Assembly: GCF_947489715.1 (NCBI RefSeq)
Contig: NZ_CANLER010000003.1
Location: 186,001 to 250,000, forward strand
From: an uncultured Roseovarius sp.
GTDB taxonomy: Bacteria > Pseudomonadota > Alphaproteobacteria > Rhodobacterales > Rhodobacteraceae
Length of the DNA: 64,000 nt
Reading direction: 5' to 3'
Below, in pieces: positions 9,933 through 19,782 of the stretch (its first letter is position 1; every line of letters begins with the position of its first letter). Under the pieces are notes generated by a model. The model saw only the letters and a list, made by a program, of their open reading frames with translations, ran no database searches and was not told where the DNA came from. The translations under genes and the position numbers were made by a program.

Positions 9933-11090
9933 ATGCCAGCATCAACCACTATCCTCATCGGCACCACCAAGGGGGCATTTCTGTTATCCTCCCCAAACGG
10001 GCGGCAAGGCTGGGCCCTGAACGGACCGCTCTGCGATGGCTGGCCGATCAATCACATCATTGGCGATCCTGAAACCGGCACGATCTGGGCCGCAGGCGGT
10101 GGCGACTGGCAAGGCGCGGGTGTCTGGTCGTCCCGGGATAATGGCAACAACTGGACCCTAGCAAAATTCGCCCGGGGCGAGCTTGACGCCTGGGCTGCCG
10201 AAGACCCCGAACTTGCCAGGAATTTCGGATGGGAGCCGGTCGACGCCCCCTTCGATGGCGATCTCACGTCGCTCTGGTCGCTGCATTATGCCCATGGCAC
10301 GCTTTATGCCGGGGCCAAACCCGCAGCACTTTTTGCCAGCCGCGATGGCGGCACCTCATGGGCAAGAATCGACGGGCTCAGCAACCATCCGTCCCGCGAC
10401 AGCTGGAACCCCGGCGGCGCAGGGCTTGTGCTGCATACGATCGTCAGCACGCCTGAAAGCGCGGACAAACTCTGGCTCGGCATTTCAGCCGCCGGCGTAT
10501 TTGCGACCGAAGACGGCGGTATCAGTTGGGAACGCCGCAACCGGCTGTCGAATGCGGACGCCTGCGCGCATCATTTTCACCCGGCGGCACCGCGCGACGG
10601 CGAAACCGGACATTGCGTGCACAACATGGTGCGCGCGGGCACCGGCGACCTACTTTACCAACAAAACCACCACGGCACCTGGCGCAGCCCCGATGGCGGG
10701 CGCAGTTGGGAAGATATCACCGAGGGCCTGCCCTCTACCTTTGGCTTTCCCATCGCCGTGCATCCACATGACCCGCAAACCCTCTGGGTGCTGCCACTCA
10801 ATTCCGACAGTGATGGGCGCTATCCGCCAGAGGCCTCGGCCAAAGTCTGGAAATCCACCGATGGCGGTGCAAGCTGGACCGCCCGGCAAAACGGCCTCCC
10901 GGCCCAAAACTGCTTTTTCACGGTACTGAGACAGGCAATGGCAACCGACATGGCAACCCCTGCCGGGATATATTTTGGCACAAATACCGGATCCGTGTTT
11001 GCCAGCACAGACGAGGGGGACAACTGGGCCGAAATCGCCCGCCACCTGCCCACGATCCTGTCAATCGAGGTGTTGGAAGATAAAACCTAG
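9933..11090 (+). CDS. Asp-box (BNR) beta-propeller protein
   Basis: A 385-residue protein with six Asp-box repeats (S/T-x-D-x-G-x-x-W): SRDNGNNW, SRDGGTSW, TEDGGISW, SPDGGRSW, STDGGASW and STDEGDNW, spaced as in sialidase or VPS10-like propellers. Catalytic sialidase arginines are not evident, so glycosidase activity should not be assumed. There is no clear signal peptide. I chose 9933 because AGGGAGG ends 8 bases before it; the upstream ATG at 9894 has no ribosome site. Its stop overlaps that of the convergent membrane protein at a CTAG. Confidence 0.75.
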   Translation: MPASTTILIGTTKGAFLLSSPNGRQGWALNGPLCDGWPINHIIGDPETGTIWAAGGGDWQGAGVWSSRDNGNNWTLAKFARGELDAWAAEDPELARNFGWEPVDAPFDGDLTSLWSLHYAHGTLYAGAKPAALFASRDGGTSWARIDGLSNHPSRDSWNPGGAGLVLHTIVSTPESADKLWLGISAAGVFATEDGGISWERRNRLSNADACAHHFHPAAPRDGETGHCVHNMVRAGTGDLLYQQNHHGTWRSPDGGRSWEDITEGLPSTFGFPIAVHPHDPQTLWVLPLNSDSDGRYPPEASAKVWKSTDGGASWTARQNGLPAQNCFFTVLRQAMATDMATPAGIYFGTNTGSVFASTDEGDNWAEIARHLPTILSIEVLEDKT

Positions 11091-11473
11091 GCGCGCGACA
11101 TAAACCGTGGCAAATACGTGCCAATCAACGTAACGAAAAGCGCCACTGTTGCATGGTATCCCAGATACCAGACCTTCCCCGCAAACGGTTCGTAATCCGC
11201 CGAGTTGATAAAATATTGCGCCGCGTACCAGGTCACCGCCAAAGCCACCGGCAAACCCAGCATGCACAGCCAGCGCAAGGCGCGTGCCACGCCCGGCGCA
11301 CGCCCTCCCAGCCAGCACAATCCCACCGTCAGCGCCACACCGATGCCCGCCCCGATCATCGTCGCCTGCACATGCCAGAACGGATGCGACAGGCCCTGGG
11401 ATTTGATCACGCCGCTCAGGTGCAGAATCAGCACCAAACCAAGTGCGACCGCCAATGCGATGATGCGGATCAT
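11087..11473 (-). CDS. Small four-helix membrane protein, unknown function
   Basis: A 128-residue protein with four likely transmembrane segments (IIALAVALGLVLILHL, MIGAGIGVALTVGLCWL, WLCMLGLPVALAVTWYAA, GYHATVALFVTLIGTYL). The start at 11473 has AGGAGG upstream; an upstream in-frame start would swallow this site. It sits immediately downstream of the DMT transporter on the same strand and is probably co-transcribed. I do not recognise a family. Confidence 0.65.
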   Translation of the reverse strand: MIRIIALAVALGLVLILHLSGVIKSQGLSHPFWHVQATMIGAGIGVALTVGLCWLGGRAPGVARALRWLCMLGLPVALAVTWYAAQYFINSADYEPFAGKVWYLGYHATVALFVTLIGTYLPRFMSRA

Positions 11474-11483
11474 GGCTTTCCTC

Positions 11484-12362
11484 CTATCCCTTGTCGGACA
11501 AGATAATCGCCACACCGGCAATCACAATAGCACCGCCCAGCATGACCCCTGCATTCATCACCTCTCCCAGAAATACCACGCCTCCCAGCACGGCAAAGAC
11601 CGGTAATAGCAGCAGAAAAGGCGCCACGTGACTGACCGGGTTGCGCCGGATCAGCGTGTACCACAGTCCGTATCCAAAGGCGGTCATCACCAGCCCGAGA
11701 TAGAGAACCGTTCCCCAGACCACGAGACCCGCACTCTGGATCGCTTGCCAATGGCCATCCTCTACCACCAGTGACACGGCAAAAAGCTGCGGCGCGGCCA
11801 TCACCGCGATCCAGGCGGTGACCGTCAACCCGTCGATATCCTTTAACTTGCGGATCATGGCCTGCCCGATGGCCCAGACAAACGCCCCCGAAACGACCAG
11901 AAGGACAGATCCCAGCGCCGCTGAAATTCTGGGCTCTCCGGCAATCTGGTAAACCCCGAAAAACGCCAGCCCGATCCCTGCCCATTTCCGCCAGCCGGGC
12001 TTTTCACGCAGGAAAATCGCGCCGACCAGTACCAGAAACGGGACCTCCAGCTGGACGATCAGCGCGGCGACCCCCGCATCCAACCCCTTGAGGCCGGTAA
12101 AGGTCAGGCTGTATTGCAATGCCGCCGAAATCAGCGCGATCCCGAATAGGGCGGCCAGTTGCCCACGCGGTATTCGCACGAACCAGACCAGCACCAGCGC
12201 CGTGACGGTAAATCGCAATCCCATCAGAAGGATCGGTGGGAAATGCGCTATCGCAGCCTTGGAAAAGACGATCCCGAGACCCCAGGTCAGCGCCACTCCC
12301 ACACCCATGGCAATGTCGATCAGCGTCAGGCGGGTTGGGTGCAGTTTGGTCTCAAGTGACAT
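11484..12362 (-). CDS. EamA/DMT-family transporter
   Basis: About 292 residues with ten predicted transmembrane helices in two EamA repeats. The first begins at ALTWGLGIVFSKAAIAHFPP; the second at AFVWAIGQAMIRKLKDIDG and ends in FLGEVMNAGVMLGGAIVIAG. Drug/metabolite exporters of this family often export amino acids or metabolites. The start is uncertain: 12362 (MSLETKL) matches usual N-termini, but the ATG at 12401 has a slightly better ribosome site. It is divergent from the decarboxylase gene. Confidence 0.82.
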   Translation of the reverse strand: MSLETKLHPTRLTLIDIAMGVGVALTWGLGIVFSKAAIAHFPPILLMGLRFTVTALVLVWFVRIPRGQLAALFGIALISAALQYSLTFTGLKGLDAGVAALIVQLEVPFLVLVGAIFLREKPGWRKWAGIGLAFFGVYQIAGEPRISAALGSVLLVVSGAFVWAIGQAMIRKLKDIDGLTVTAWIAVMAAPQLFAVSLVVEDGHWQAIQSAGLVVWGTVLYLGLVMTAFGYGLWYTLIRRNPVSHVAPFLLLLPVFAVLGGVVFLGEVMNAGVMLGGAIVIAGVAIILSDKG

Positions 12363-12461
12363 GCCTGACACCCGATCATGCAGGGCAGAGCGCGTCTGTC
12401 CCATCCCCGACCTCTGCGTTGTCGCGAACGGCGGCGCCGCCATCCGAAGAATTCACAACGT

Positions 12462-12492
12462 TTGACAGTGCTTGCACGCCACACCTATCGTC
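12462..12492 (+). promoter_or_regulatory. Candidate sigma-70 promoter for the decarboxylase
   Basis: TTGACA (12462-12467), an 18-base spacer, then TATCGT (12486-12491), about 25 bases before the start codon at 12516. The -35 box is perfect and the -10 box weak. This is inferred from sequence only. Confidence 0.4.
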
Positions 12493-12515
12493 ATCAAAAT
12501 TTAGCTGAGGGCAAA

Positions 12516-13964
12516 ATGGATTTTGAAGCGCTCGATCCCGAAGATTGGGAACCCACCCGCAAACTGGCTCATGATCTTGTGGACGGTGCCATCGACCACA
12601 CCCGCGATGTACGCGACCGGCCGATCTGGCGGGAAATGCCCGCCGACATCCGGGCACAGTTCGAAACCGTCGCCCCGCAGGAGCCTGAACCGCTGGGCGA
12701 TATCCTGGGTGATGTGCGTGACACGCTCATGCAATACCCGATGGGCAATATCCACCCGCGGTTTCTGGCCTGGTACATGGGCACCAGCAATTTCACCGGC
12801 GCGCTGGCCGATTTCATCGCCGCGATTCAGGGCTCCAACCTGGGCGGCGGCAATCACGCGGCGGCGCTGATTGACCGGCAAGTGGTCGAATGGCTGCGCC
12901 AGATGATCGGCCTGCCCGCCGGGGCAAGCGGCACACTGGTCAGCGGCGGCTCGGTCGCCAACCTGATCGGGCTGACCGTGGCCCGCAACACCAAGGCCGG
13001 CATCGATTTGCGCGAACACGGGCTGGCGGCGCTGCCCGCTCCGATGCGGTTTTACGGCTCGGACCAATTGCACGGCTGCCATCAGCAGGCGATGGAGACA
13101 CTGGGCCTCGGCAATCGCGCCCTGATCCGGATTGCAACCCACAATGACCTGACGATAGACATCGAGGCGCTGAAACAGGCCGTCGCGACCGATCGTGCAA
13201 ATGGCATCACACCCGCCTGCGTCATCGCCACCGCCGGCACCGTCAACACCGGCGCCTTCGACGATCTGACCGCCATCGCCGATTTCTGCGCCGCCGAGGA
13301 TCTGTGGTTCCACGTCGATGGCTGCATCGGCGCGCTGATCGCCATTGCGCCCGAAAACCGCTGGCGTGTCGCGGGCATTGAACGTGCAGATTCTGTAGCA
13401 CTTGATCCGCATAAATGGCTCCACGCCCCGTTCGACGTCGGCTGCGCGCTGGTCCGCTCCAAGTCGCAACATCTTGAAACCTTCTCGCTCAGCTCCGAAT
13501 ATCTGGAAAGCACGGCGCGCGGTGTCGCCGCAGCGCCTTTTCTGCATGATTTCGGGATCCAGACGTCGCGCGGGTTCCGGGCCCTCAAAGTCTGGATGTC
13601 GCTGCGCGAACACGGCGTCCGGAAATTTGGCCGGCTGATTGATCAGGACATTGCCAAGGGAGCGTATCTCTCGCAATTGATCGAGCAATCAGACAGTCTT
13701 GCGCTGTTGTTTCCGACCAATATCAACATCGTCTGCTTCCGCTATGACCCCGGCGGGATGGACGATACCGCGCTCAAATCTCTCAATACCGAGATCATGT
13801 TGCGCCTTCAGGAGGACGGCACCGCCGTGCTGTCGGACACCACCGTGCACGGCCAGCATTGTCTGCGCGCCGCCATCAACAACCACCGCACCCGGCCCGA
13901 AGACCTTGATCTGCTGATCCGCGAAATCGAGCGTCTCGGGACGGAAATCCGGGGCAATCCCTGA
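12516..13964 (+). CDS. PLP-dependent group II decarboxylase (aromatic amino acid decarboxylase-like)
   Basis: A 482-residue fold-type I PLP enzyme. SGGSVANLIGL is the cofactor phosphate segment, FHVDGCIGA carries the Asp that contacts the pyridine nitrogen, and DPHKWLHAPFDVG holds the Schiff-base lysine. The architecture is that of aromatic-L-amino-acid, glutamate or diaminobutyrate decarboxylases; the substrate is not determined. The start at 12516 (MDFEALDPEDW) has GAGG 5 bases upstream and gives a typical N-terminus, unlike the longer arginine-rich extension. Confidence 0.85.
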   Translation: MDFEALDPEDWEPTRKLAHDLVDGAIDHTRDVRDRPIWREMPADIRAQFETVAPQEPEPLGDILGDVRDTLMQYPMGNIHPRFLAWYMGTSNFTGALADFIAAIQGSNLGGGNHAAALIDRQVVEWLRQMIGLPAGASGTLVSGGSVANLIGLTVARNTKAGIDLREHGLAALPAPMRFYGSDQLHGCHQQAMETLGLGNRALIRIATHNDLTIDIEALKQAVATDRANGITPACVIATAGTVNTGAFDDLTAIADFCAAEDLWFHVDGCIGALIAIAPENRWRVAGIERADSVALDPHKWLHAPFDVGCALVRSKSQHLETFSLSSEYLESTARGVAAAPFLHDFGIQTSRGFRALKVWMSLREHGVRKFGRLIDQDIAKGAYLSQLIEQSDSLALLFPTNINIVCFRYDPGGMDDTALKSLNTEIMLRLQEDGTAVLSDTTVHGQHCLRAAINNHRTRPEDLDLLIREIERLGTEIRGNP

Positions 13965-14116
13965 CCACGCCTTGGTGTCACTCCCCCTCGTCGTGTAAAG
14001 ACGATGCTACAGGGCAGCCGCTAGTCTCGGAGGATGAACCGGTCGACCAGCAGGTCAAATTTTGACCAAAATCCGCAGCTATTCCTTGAGATGATCCGGA
14101 CCATAACCAAGCTGTC

Positions 14117-15097
14117 ATGACCAAATCTGACCTTGTAAGACTGACATCCTACAGCACGGCTGCAATGCTATTGGTCATGGCATGTAATACGCTGTCCGCC
14201 ACCGCCAGGTTTGACAGCTTATGGTTTGCGGCAGCCACGTTGATTTCCATTTTGGCAGCGCCGTTCTTTATCTGGCTGACCAAGACCCAAAGGGGCATCG
14301 CACGTCACATACCTTTGTGGGATCTGCAAATCTTTCGACTGCTCTATTTTGCGGTTCTGTTTGTTCTGTCCCTGCTGCTGGCCATTTTCCTGCCGTTGAA
14401 ATTCAGCCTGCCGATACTGATTGTGTTCGTTCCTGCCTATACGTTCTGTTTTCTGATGCCCGGCGCGATCTATGCGCCCTATCAACACCTACGCCCAGCA
14501 CGTCCAGTGTTTCTGTCGACCTATGGTGTCGATCCAGGTTTGCGCAAAGATACCCGATTTCGGTTCGCTTGTACTTTGATGTTGCTGCTCATCCTCGCGG
14601 CATTTGTGTCGGTCGCGGCTGATGAGTTCTGGATTGCACCGCCCTGGTCTTCCGTTGTGTTCCTGAGCATTTATTCCACCCTGTCTGTATTTTTGGTGTC
14701 GTATTGCTACATGTTTTGGAGACAGCAGCGGCAACGTATCAAAAACCCCCGCCTCCACGTACTGGATTTCCTGACCTGGGGCCTTGCGCTTCTGGCGATT
14801 GGTTTCTTTTTGGGGAAATCCATAACGCACGGCATTTTTTCAGGCATTCTTCACGAACAAAGCGTTCAACTTGATGAAACACGGACCTATGAAATTCTTG
14901 GCAAGAAAAATTGCATCAAAGGCCGGTGCAAAGTAGCAGTCCAACCCCAAGACCCACTCTCCATCACTGAAGAACACAAGCTTATTCGCAGCACAATTTA
15001 TGAACGTGCCCGTGTGGGCGACACGCTTGAATTTTCCGGAACACGCAGCACATTCGGGTTCAAGCCAGAGAATGTCCGCATCATCCCGCGTGGATGA
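14117..15097 (+). CDS. Polytopic membrane protein of unknown function
   Basis: A 326-residue protein with about seven hydrophobic helices over residues 10-245, then a soluble C-terminal domain of about 80 residues. The latter includes GKKNCIKGRCKV (a CX5C pair) and GDTLEFSGTRSTFGFKPENVRII. The topology suggests the tail is periplasmic, where the two cysteines could form a disulfide. I do not recognise the family. It is monocistronic, and base composition here is somewhat more AT-rich than its neighbours. Confidence 0.6.
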   Translation: MTKSDLVRLTSYSTAAMLLVMACNTLSATARFDSLWFAAATLISILAAPFFIWLTKTQRGIARHIPLWDLQIFRLLYFAVLFVLSLLLAIFLPLKFSLPILIVFVPAYTFCFLMPGAIYAPYQHLRPARPVFLSTYGVDPGLRKDTRFRFACTLMLLLILAAFVSVAADEFWIAPPWSSVVFLSIYSTLSVFLVSYCYMFWRQQRQRIKNPRLHVLDFLTWGLALLAIGFFLGKSITHGIFSGILHEQSVQLDETRTYEILGKKNCIKGRCKVAVQPQDPLSITEEHKLIRSTIYERARVGDTLEFSGTRSTFGFKPENVRIIPRG

Positions 15098-15237
15098 CGC
15101 CCCCTAGCGACCTCCATTGCCTGAAATGATCAGGCCTTGTCCGTAAATCTGCTGAAATCCTGCACAACCTCCCCCTGCCGCTTGCACAAACCGATGACTA
15201 TCTCTTGGGGGACGTTCAACAGACAGGAAGTTCTCTC

Positions 15238-16665
15238 ATGCTACGATCCCCCGGCCTGCGGTTTTTCATCGTGGGGCTTCTCATCCTCCTCATGTTCATC
15301 CCAATCCTTTTTGTCAGCGAGATCATTAACGATCGCGCCAACTATAACCGCTCGACCCGCGACAGCGTCGGCCAGGAATGGGGCGGGCGGCAGTTGATCA
15401 GCGGCCCGGTTCTGGTGGTGCCGGTGCAGGAAACAGTGACCGTGCGCGAAAAGCGTCAGGTGCTGGATCCGCTGACCGGTGAACAAAAGCTTGATGCCGA
15501 TGACAAGCCAGTCTTTCGTCATGTCGATGTGCAAAAGACCGTCAACCGCGATCCGGTTTTCCTTTATCCCAACCAGTTCACCACCAGCATCGACACCACC
15601 ACGCAGGAACGTCACCGAGGCATCTTTACCGTCCCGGTCTATACTGCCAGCGCCGAGATGAGTTTTGATTTCCCGACCGATGCCGTGGCCGAGGCGCTCA
15701 GAGGCAAAGAAGTCGCCATCTGGGAAAAATCCGAGATCGAGCTGCATGTCACGTCCAACCGGGCGCTGCGTGGCGCGGCCGAGCTGACCACCGGCACAAC
15801 ATCGTTGCAGATGGAGCCGTTGGCCCCCAATGACAACCGCATCGGTGGTCTGCGCGCACCAACGGGCGATCCGCGCAAACATGGGGCTTACAAGATGAAG
15901 CTGGGCTTCAACGGGGCACAAACCCTGTCGATCGCCCCCGTGGGTCGCACCAGCAAAGTGTCCTTTACCAGCGACTGGGCGCACCCCTCGTTCAACGGGG
16001 CCTTTCTGCCGAATGAGTATGAGGCGTCGGAAGAGGGCTTTACCGCAAACTGGCTGATCCCGCATCTGGCCCGGCCCTTGCCGCAGGTCTCGCGCGACAA
16101 TCAGGAATACACCGCCCGGCACGAGGCCAGCTTTGGCGTCGATTTCTATCAACCCAACGATTTCTACCAGAAATCCTATCGCGCGGCGCGCTATGGCCTG
16201 ATGTTCATCGGGCTGACCTTCCTGACGATTTTCCTGATCGAAGGCCAGGCCAAACGCCCCACCCATCCGGTGCAATACCTGCTGGTGGGCCTCGCGCAAT
16301 CCACCTTCTTCCTGTTGATGCTGGCGCTGGCAGAACAACTCGGGTTCGGCGCGGCCTATCTGGTAGCGGGCGGGGCCACGGTCGCGCTGGTCACGGCTTA
16401 CGGTGCGACCGCATTGGCGCTTGGCAAACGCACCATCGTGCTGGGGCTGTTACTGACCCTGCTTTATGCCGTGCTCTACCTGATCCTGCGCAGTGCCGAC
16501 TATGCGCTTCTGGCCGGGTCGATCCTTGCGTTCGGGGCGATAGCGGGCACCATGTACGCCACGCGGAACGAAAACTGGTACGGCGAAAAACGCGAGCATT
16601 CAGGCTTTGGCTGGTTCCGCAAAGCACCGCCACCAGCACCCGAGGTGAAAAAACCGCAACACTGA
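15238..16665 (+). CDS. creD: CreD-family inner membrane protein
   Basis: A 475-residue homologue of CreD (cell-envelope integrity inner membrane protein). There is one N-terminal helix (FFIVGLLILLMFIPILFV), a large periplasmic domain carrying the RDSVGQEWGGRQLISGPVLVVP signature, then six helices from about residue 320 on (YGLMFIGLTFLTIFLIEGQAK, VQYLLVGLAQSTFFLLMLAL). I chose the ATG at 15238 because AGGAAG lies 7-8 bases upstream; the longer frame starts with a TTG. No CreBC two-component genes are adjacent. Confidence 0.88.
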   Translation: MLRSPGLRFFIVGLLILLMFIPILFVSEIINDRANYNRSTRDSVGQEWGGRQLISGPVLVVPVQETVTVREKRQVLDPLTGEQKLDADDKPVFRHVDVQKTVNRDPVFLYPNQFTTSIDTTTQERHRGIFTVPVYTASAEMSFDFPTDAVAEALRGKEVAIWEKSEIELHVTSNRALRGAAELTTGTTSLQMEPLAPNDNRIGGLRAPTGDPRKHGAYKMKLGFNGAQTLSIAPVGRTSKVSFTSDWAHPSFNGAFLPNEYEASEEGFTANWLIPHLARPLPQVSRDNQEYTARHEASFGVDFYQPNDFYQKSYRAARYGLMFIGLTFLTIFLIEGQAKRPTHPVQYLLVGLAQSTFFLLMLALAEQLGFGAAYLVAGGATVALVTAYGATALALGKRTIVLGLLLTLLYAVLYLILRSADYALLAGSILAFGAIAGTMYATRNENWYGEKREHSGFGWFRKAPPPAPEVKKPQH

Positions 16666-16686
16666 CGCCGATTTTTTCCCCAACGA

Positions 16687-16713
16687 CCCCAGCCTTTTGC
16701 TAGGCTGGGGTTA
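16687..16713 (+). terminator. Hairpin after creD
   Basis: CCCCAGCC (16687-16694) pairs with GGCTGGGG (16703-16710) around an 8-base loop, followed by TTAT. The short T tract makes it a modest intrinsic terminator. Confidence 0.6.
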
Positions 16714-16732
16714 TCTGTTTAAGGGACGTTGT

Positions 16733-18376
16733 ATGTACAAAGCCGATATTATTATCGTCGGCGGTGGTCTGGCCGGTCTTGCAGCCGCACACGAGGCCAC
16801 CAATCGGGGACGCAAAGTATTGCTGGTAGATCAGGAAGGCCCGCAATCACTCGGGGGACAGGCATTCTGGTCTCTGGGCGGTCTTTTCATGGTGAACACC
16901 CCCGAACAACGTCGCATGGGCATCCGCGACAGCCACGAGCTTGCCTTGAAAGACTGGATGGGCAGCGCCCGGTTCGACCGTCCCGAAGACGCCATGCCGC
17001 AGAAATGGGCCAACGCGTATCTTGATTTCGCAGCCGGTTCGATGCGCGGTTACCTGCGCGAGTTGGGGATGCGCTGGTTTCCGGTCGTCGGTTGGGCCGA
17101 ACGCGGCGGTGCGGCGGCCATGGGCCACGGCAATTCCGTGCCGCGCTTTCACATCACCTGGGGCACCGGCGAAGGCATCGTCGCCCCCTTCGTCCGACGC
17201 ACATTAGAGGCGATCGACATCGGCCTGCTGCGCCTTGCCTTCCGCCACAAGGTCACCACGCTTGAGATCAGCGACGGCCGCGCCACCGGCATTTCCGGTC
17301 ATATCCTGGCCGACGATTCCGCCCCGCGCGGCGCCGCCACCAATCGCAGCCGCGTCAGCGATTTCACCTATCAGGCAGAAAGCGTCCTCATCACCTCCGG
17401 CGGTATCGGCGGTGATCATCAAAAAGTCCGCGATCTCTGGCCGGTGGACCGTCTGGGCACGCCGCCCCAGAAAATGGTCGCCGGCGTGCCGGATTACGTC
17501 GACGGCCAGATGCAGGACGCCGCCAAGGCCGCCGGTGCCGATGCCATCAACGAGGATCGCATGTGGCACTATTGCGAGGGCCTGCGGAACTGGAACCCGA
17601 TCTGGCCCAATCACGGCATCCGTATCCTGCCGGGTCCGTCCGCGATTTGGCTGGACGCAATGGGCGACAGGATGCCCCCCCCCTGTTTGCCCGGCTTTGA
17701 CACGCTTTCGACGCTCAAGCGCATCCTGTCCACGGGTCACGAACATAGTTGGTTCATCCTGACGCAGAAGATCATCGAAAAGGAATTCGCGCTTTCGGGC
17801 AGCGAACAGAACCCGGACCTGACCTCGGGAAAATGGCTCAATGTGCTGCGCGAACGGCTGGGCAAGGGTGCCACCCGCGCGGTCGAGGCGTTCAAGGAGA
17901 AGGGCGAAGATTTCGTCGTGGCCGACAGTCTGGAGGCACTCGTCGCCGGTATGAACCGCCTGACGCCCGACAACCCGCTTGAGCTTGATCATATCCGGAA
18001 CCAGATCGCCGAACGGGACGCGCCGCTGACCGATCCTTCGGCCAGTGATGAACAGATCAGCGCCATCCACCATGCCCGCACCTACCGCGGCGACAAGTTG
18101 ATCCGCACCGCCAAACCGCATGCCATTCTTGATCCACAGAACGGCCCGCTGATTGCCGTGCGCCTCAATATCCTGACCCGGAAATCTCTGGGCGGTCTGC
18201 ATACCAACCTGGAATCCCAGGTCCTTCGCCCCGACGGCACCGTGTTCGACGGCCTTTACGCCGCAGGCGAAGTCGCCGGTTTCGGCGGCGGCGGCTATCA
18301 CGGCTACAACGCCCTGGAAGGCACCTTTCTGGGCGGCTGCATCTTCTCCGGGATGACGGCAGGGCAGAACGCTTGA
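16733..18376 (+). CDS. FAD-binding dehydrogenase (KstD/fumarate-reductase-like flavoprotein)
   Basis: A 547-residue flavoprotein with an N-terminal Rossmann FAD site (IIIVGGGLAGLAAAHEA...KVLLVD) and the C-terminal FAD segment GLYAAGEVAGFGGGGYHGYNALEG. The GQAFWSLGGLF motif and length match the 'FAD-binding dehydrogenase' relatives of 3-ketosteroid delta1-dehydrogenase rather than succinate dehydrogenase. No steroid genes are near, so the substrate is unknown. The start at 16733 has AAGGGA 6 bases upstream. Confidence 0.82.
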   Translation: MYKADIIIVGGGLAGLAAAHEATNRGRKVLLVDQEGPQSLGGQAFWSLGGLFMVNTPEQRRMGIRDSHELALKDWMGSARFDRPEDAMPQKWANAYLDFAAGSMRGYLRELGMRWFPVVGWAERGGAAAMGHGNSVPRFHITWGTGEGIVAPFVRRTLEAIDIGLLRLAFRHKVTTLEISDGRATGISGHILADDSAPRGAATNRSRVSDFTYQAESVLITSGGIGGDHQKVRDLWPVDRLGTPPQKMVAGVPDYVDGQMQDAAKAAGADAINEDRMWHYCEGLRNWNPIWPNHGIRILPGPSAIWLDAMGDRMPPPCLPGFDTLSTLKRILSTGHEHSWFILTQKIIEKEFALSGSEQNPDLTSGKWLNVLRERLGKGATRAVEAFKEKGEDFVVADSLEALVAGMNRLTPDNPLELDHIRNQIAERDAPLTDPSASDEQISAIHHARTYRGDKLIRTAKPHAILDPQNGPLIAVRLNILTRKSLGGLHTNLESQVLRPDGTVFDGLYAAGEVAGFGGGGYHGYNALEGTFLGGCIFSGMTAGQNA

Positions 18377-18491
18377 TCCGTGATACCGGCCAAAATCAGC
18401 TTCATCCCTCCTTTCGCTTCCAATCGCTTTCAAAGTAGAATGCGTCGGGTGCCTTTTAGCGCGCAAATTTTCAATCCGGATCGGAGCCAAT

Positions 18492-18893
18492 GTGAGCGGC
18501 GAGACAAATCTGAACAAACTCATTGCATCACTTTCGGCCGTTCTGGTCGAAGGTCTTTACGTGTTTGTGACCGTGCAAGCGGATCAACGGCCAAAAGACC
18601 TGGTGCCTCGCATGAGCTTTGAAGAAGCTGAGGGGACAACCCTTATCATATTGAAATCTCAGGCGGAAAAGCATGGATTGCCATATGAATTCCCATGTCG
18701 GATGATCACCCTGAACATTCATTCATCCCTCGAGGCGGTAGGATTCATGGCTCGTATCGCGTCGGAACTCGCCAAGCATGAGATGGGTGTGAACCCGGTT
18801 TCAGGCTTTTTCCACGATCATATTTTTGTTCCTGATGGCCGCGAGGGCGATGCCATGAAAGCATTGCAACAACTCGCGATGGCGCACCGGTAA
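18492..18893 (+). CDS. ACT-domain protein
   Basis: A 133-residue protein with a GTG start and a GGAG box 5 bases upstream. The fold pattern is two ACT-like halves: EGLYVFVTVQ ... EGTTLIILKSQAEKHGL, then CRMITLNIHSSLEAVGFMARIASELAKHEMGVNPVSGFFHDHIFVP. Such stand-alone ACT proteins (DUF2241-like) probably bind small ligands. It is separated from its neighbours by gaps of 100-170 bases, with no operon partner. Confidence 0.75.
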   Translation: MSGETNLNKLIASLSAVLVEGLYVFVTVQADQRPKDLVPRMSFEEAEGTTLIILKSQAEKHGLPYEFPCRMITLNIHSSLEAVGFMARIASELAKHEMGVNPVSGFFHDHIFVPDGREGDAMKALQQLAMAHR

Positions 18894-19059
18894 CCCAGAG
18901 GGCAGAAAAAACCGCTAAGTCGCCGTACCCCCAAAAAGCACGGTTATTTGCCTCAGGTGGCGGGCTTGCCATGCTTTGCGTCTTCTGAAACCAGCCGCTG
19001 TCCGGTCCAGGCTCAACATACATGATCCGGCGCAAAGATTTTGGGCCACTTCCCGGGTT

Positions 19060-19782
19060 CTAACGCTTTTGCCACTCCATCATCATGAGATACGGCATCC
19101 TCTCATACGCCTTGATTCTGCTCTCCAGACCGCTGGTTGGTTCCGGCTCGTCAAAATGCGTAAGTGTCAGATCATTTGCCAAAAAGGTTTTCATGTATCT
19201 CGAAAGCGGGCGATGCCAGTTCTGGACACGCAGACCGCTCCATTCAAACCAATGCTTCCCTTCCTCCAGATACAGCCCAAGGGGCCGCAATTCTTCACCG
19301 GTATCTTTGCAATAGCGCCGTCCGACCACACTGCTTGATGTCGCAAAACTGGACAGATTCGCGACAAGCAACCGCCCCCCGGGCTTCAGGACCCTCGACA
19401 TCTCGCGGACAGCATTTTCAAGCTGGTCGATATCAATGAGCGACAGGTAGGAAACAACAAGGTCAAAGGCGCTGTCCTCAAACGGCAATTCTTCCGCAAA
19501 TCCAACGGTATATCTTCCATCGGGGTGCTTTTCTCTTGCGGCGTCGATCATGGTATCGACGGGATCGACACCAAAGGTTTTCACATCGAGTTTTTCCAAC
19601 TTGCGACAAAAGCGACCCTCGCCACAACCGACATCCAGTGCGGTTATCGGCATGAATTCCCTGATCCGATCCAGCATCGGTTTGTCCAGAACATGCTGTC
19701 GCGAAAAATCACCATCATCGCCCACGCCATCTATCCAGGCCAAAGCAGAGGAGACCCATCCATTTTCGTCCGGATCACGCAT
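19060..19782 (-). CDS. Class I SAM-dependent methyltransferase
   Basis: A 240-residue protein. SAM-binding motif I is ALDVGCGEGRFCRKL, followed by FGVDPVDTMIDAA (motif II), FDLVVSYLSLIDI (motif IV) and VLKPGGRLLVANL. It resembles ubiquinone/menaquinone-type or small-molecule O/N-methyltransferases; the acceptor is unknown. I chose 19782 because GGAGAGG sits 7 bases upstream, while the longer frame begins within that site. Confidence 0.82.
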   Translation of the reverse strand: MRDPDENGWVSSALAWIDGVGDDGDFSRQHVLDKPMLDRIREFMPITALDVGCGEGRFCRKLEKLDVKTFGVDPVDTMIDAAREKHPDGRYTVGFAEELPFEDSAFDLVVSYLSLIDIDQLENAVREMSRVLKPGGRLLVANLSSFATSSSVVGRRYCKDTGEELRPLGLYLEEGKHWFEWSGLRVQNWHRPLSRYMKTFLANDLTLTHFDEPEPTSGLESRIKAYERMPYLMMMEWQKR

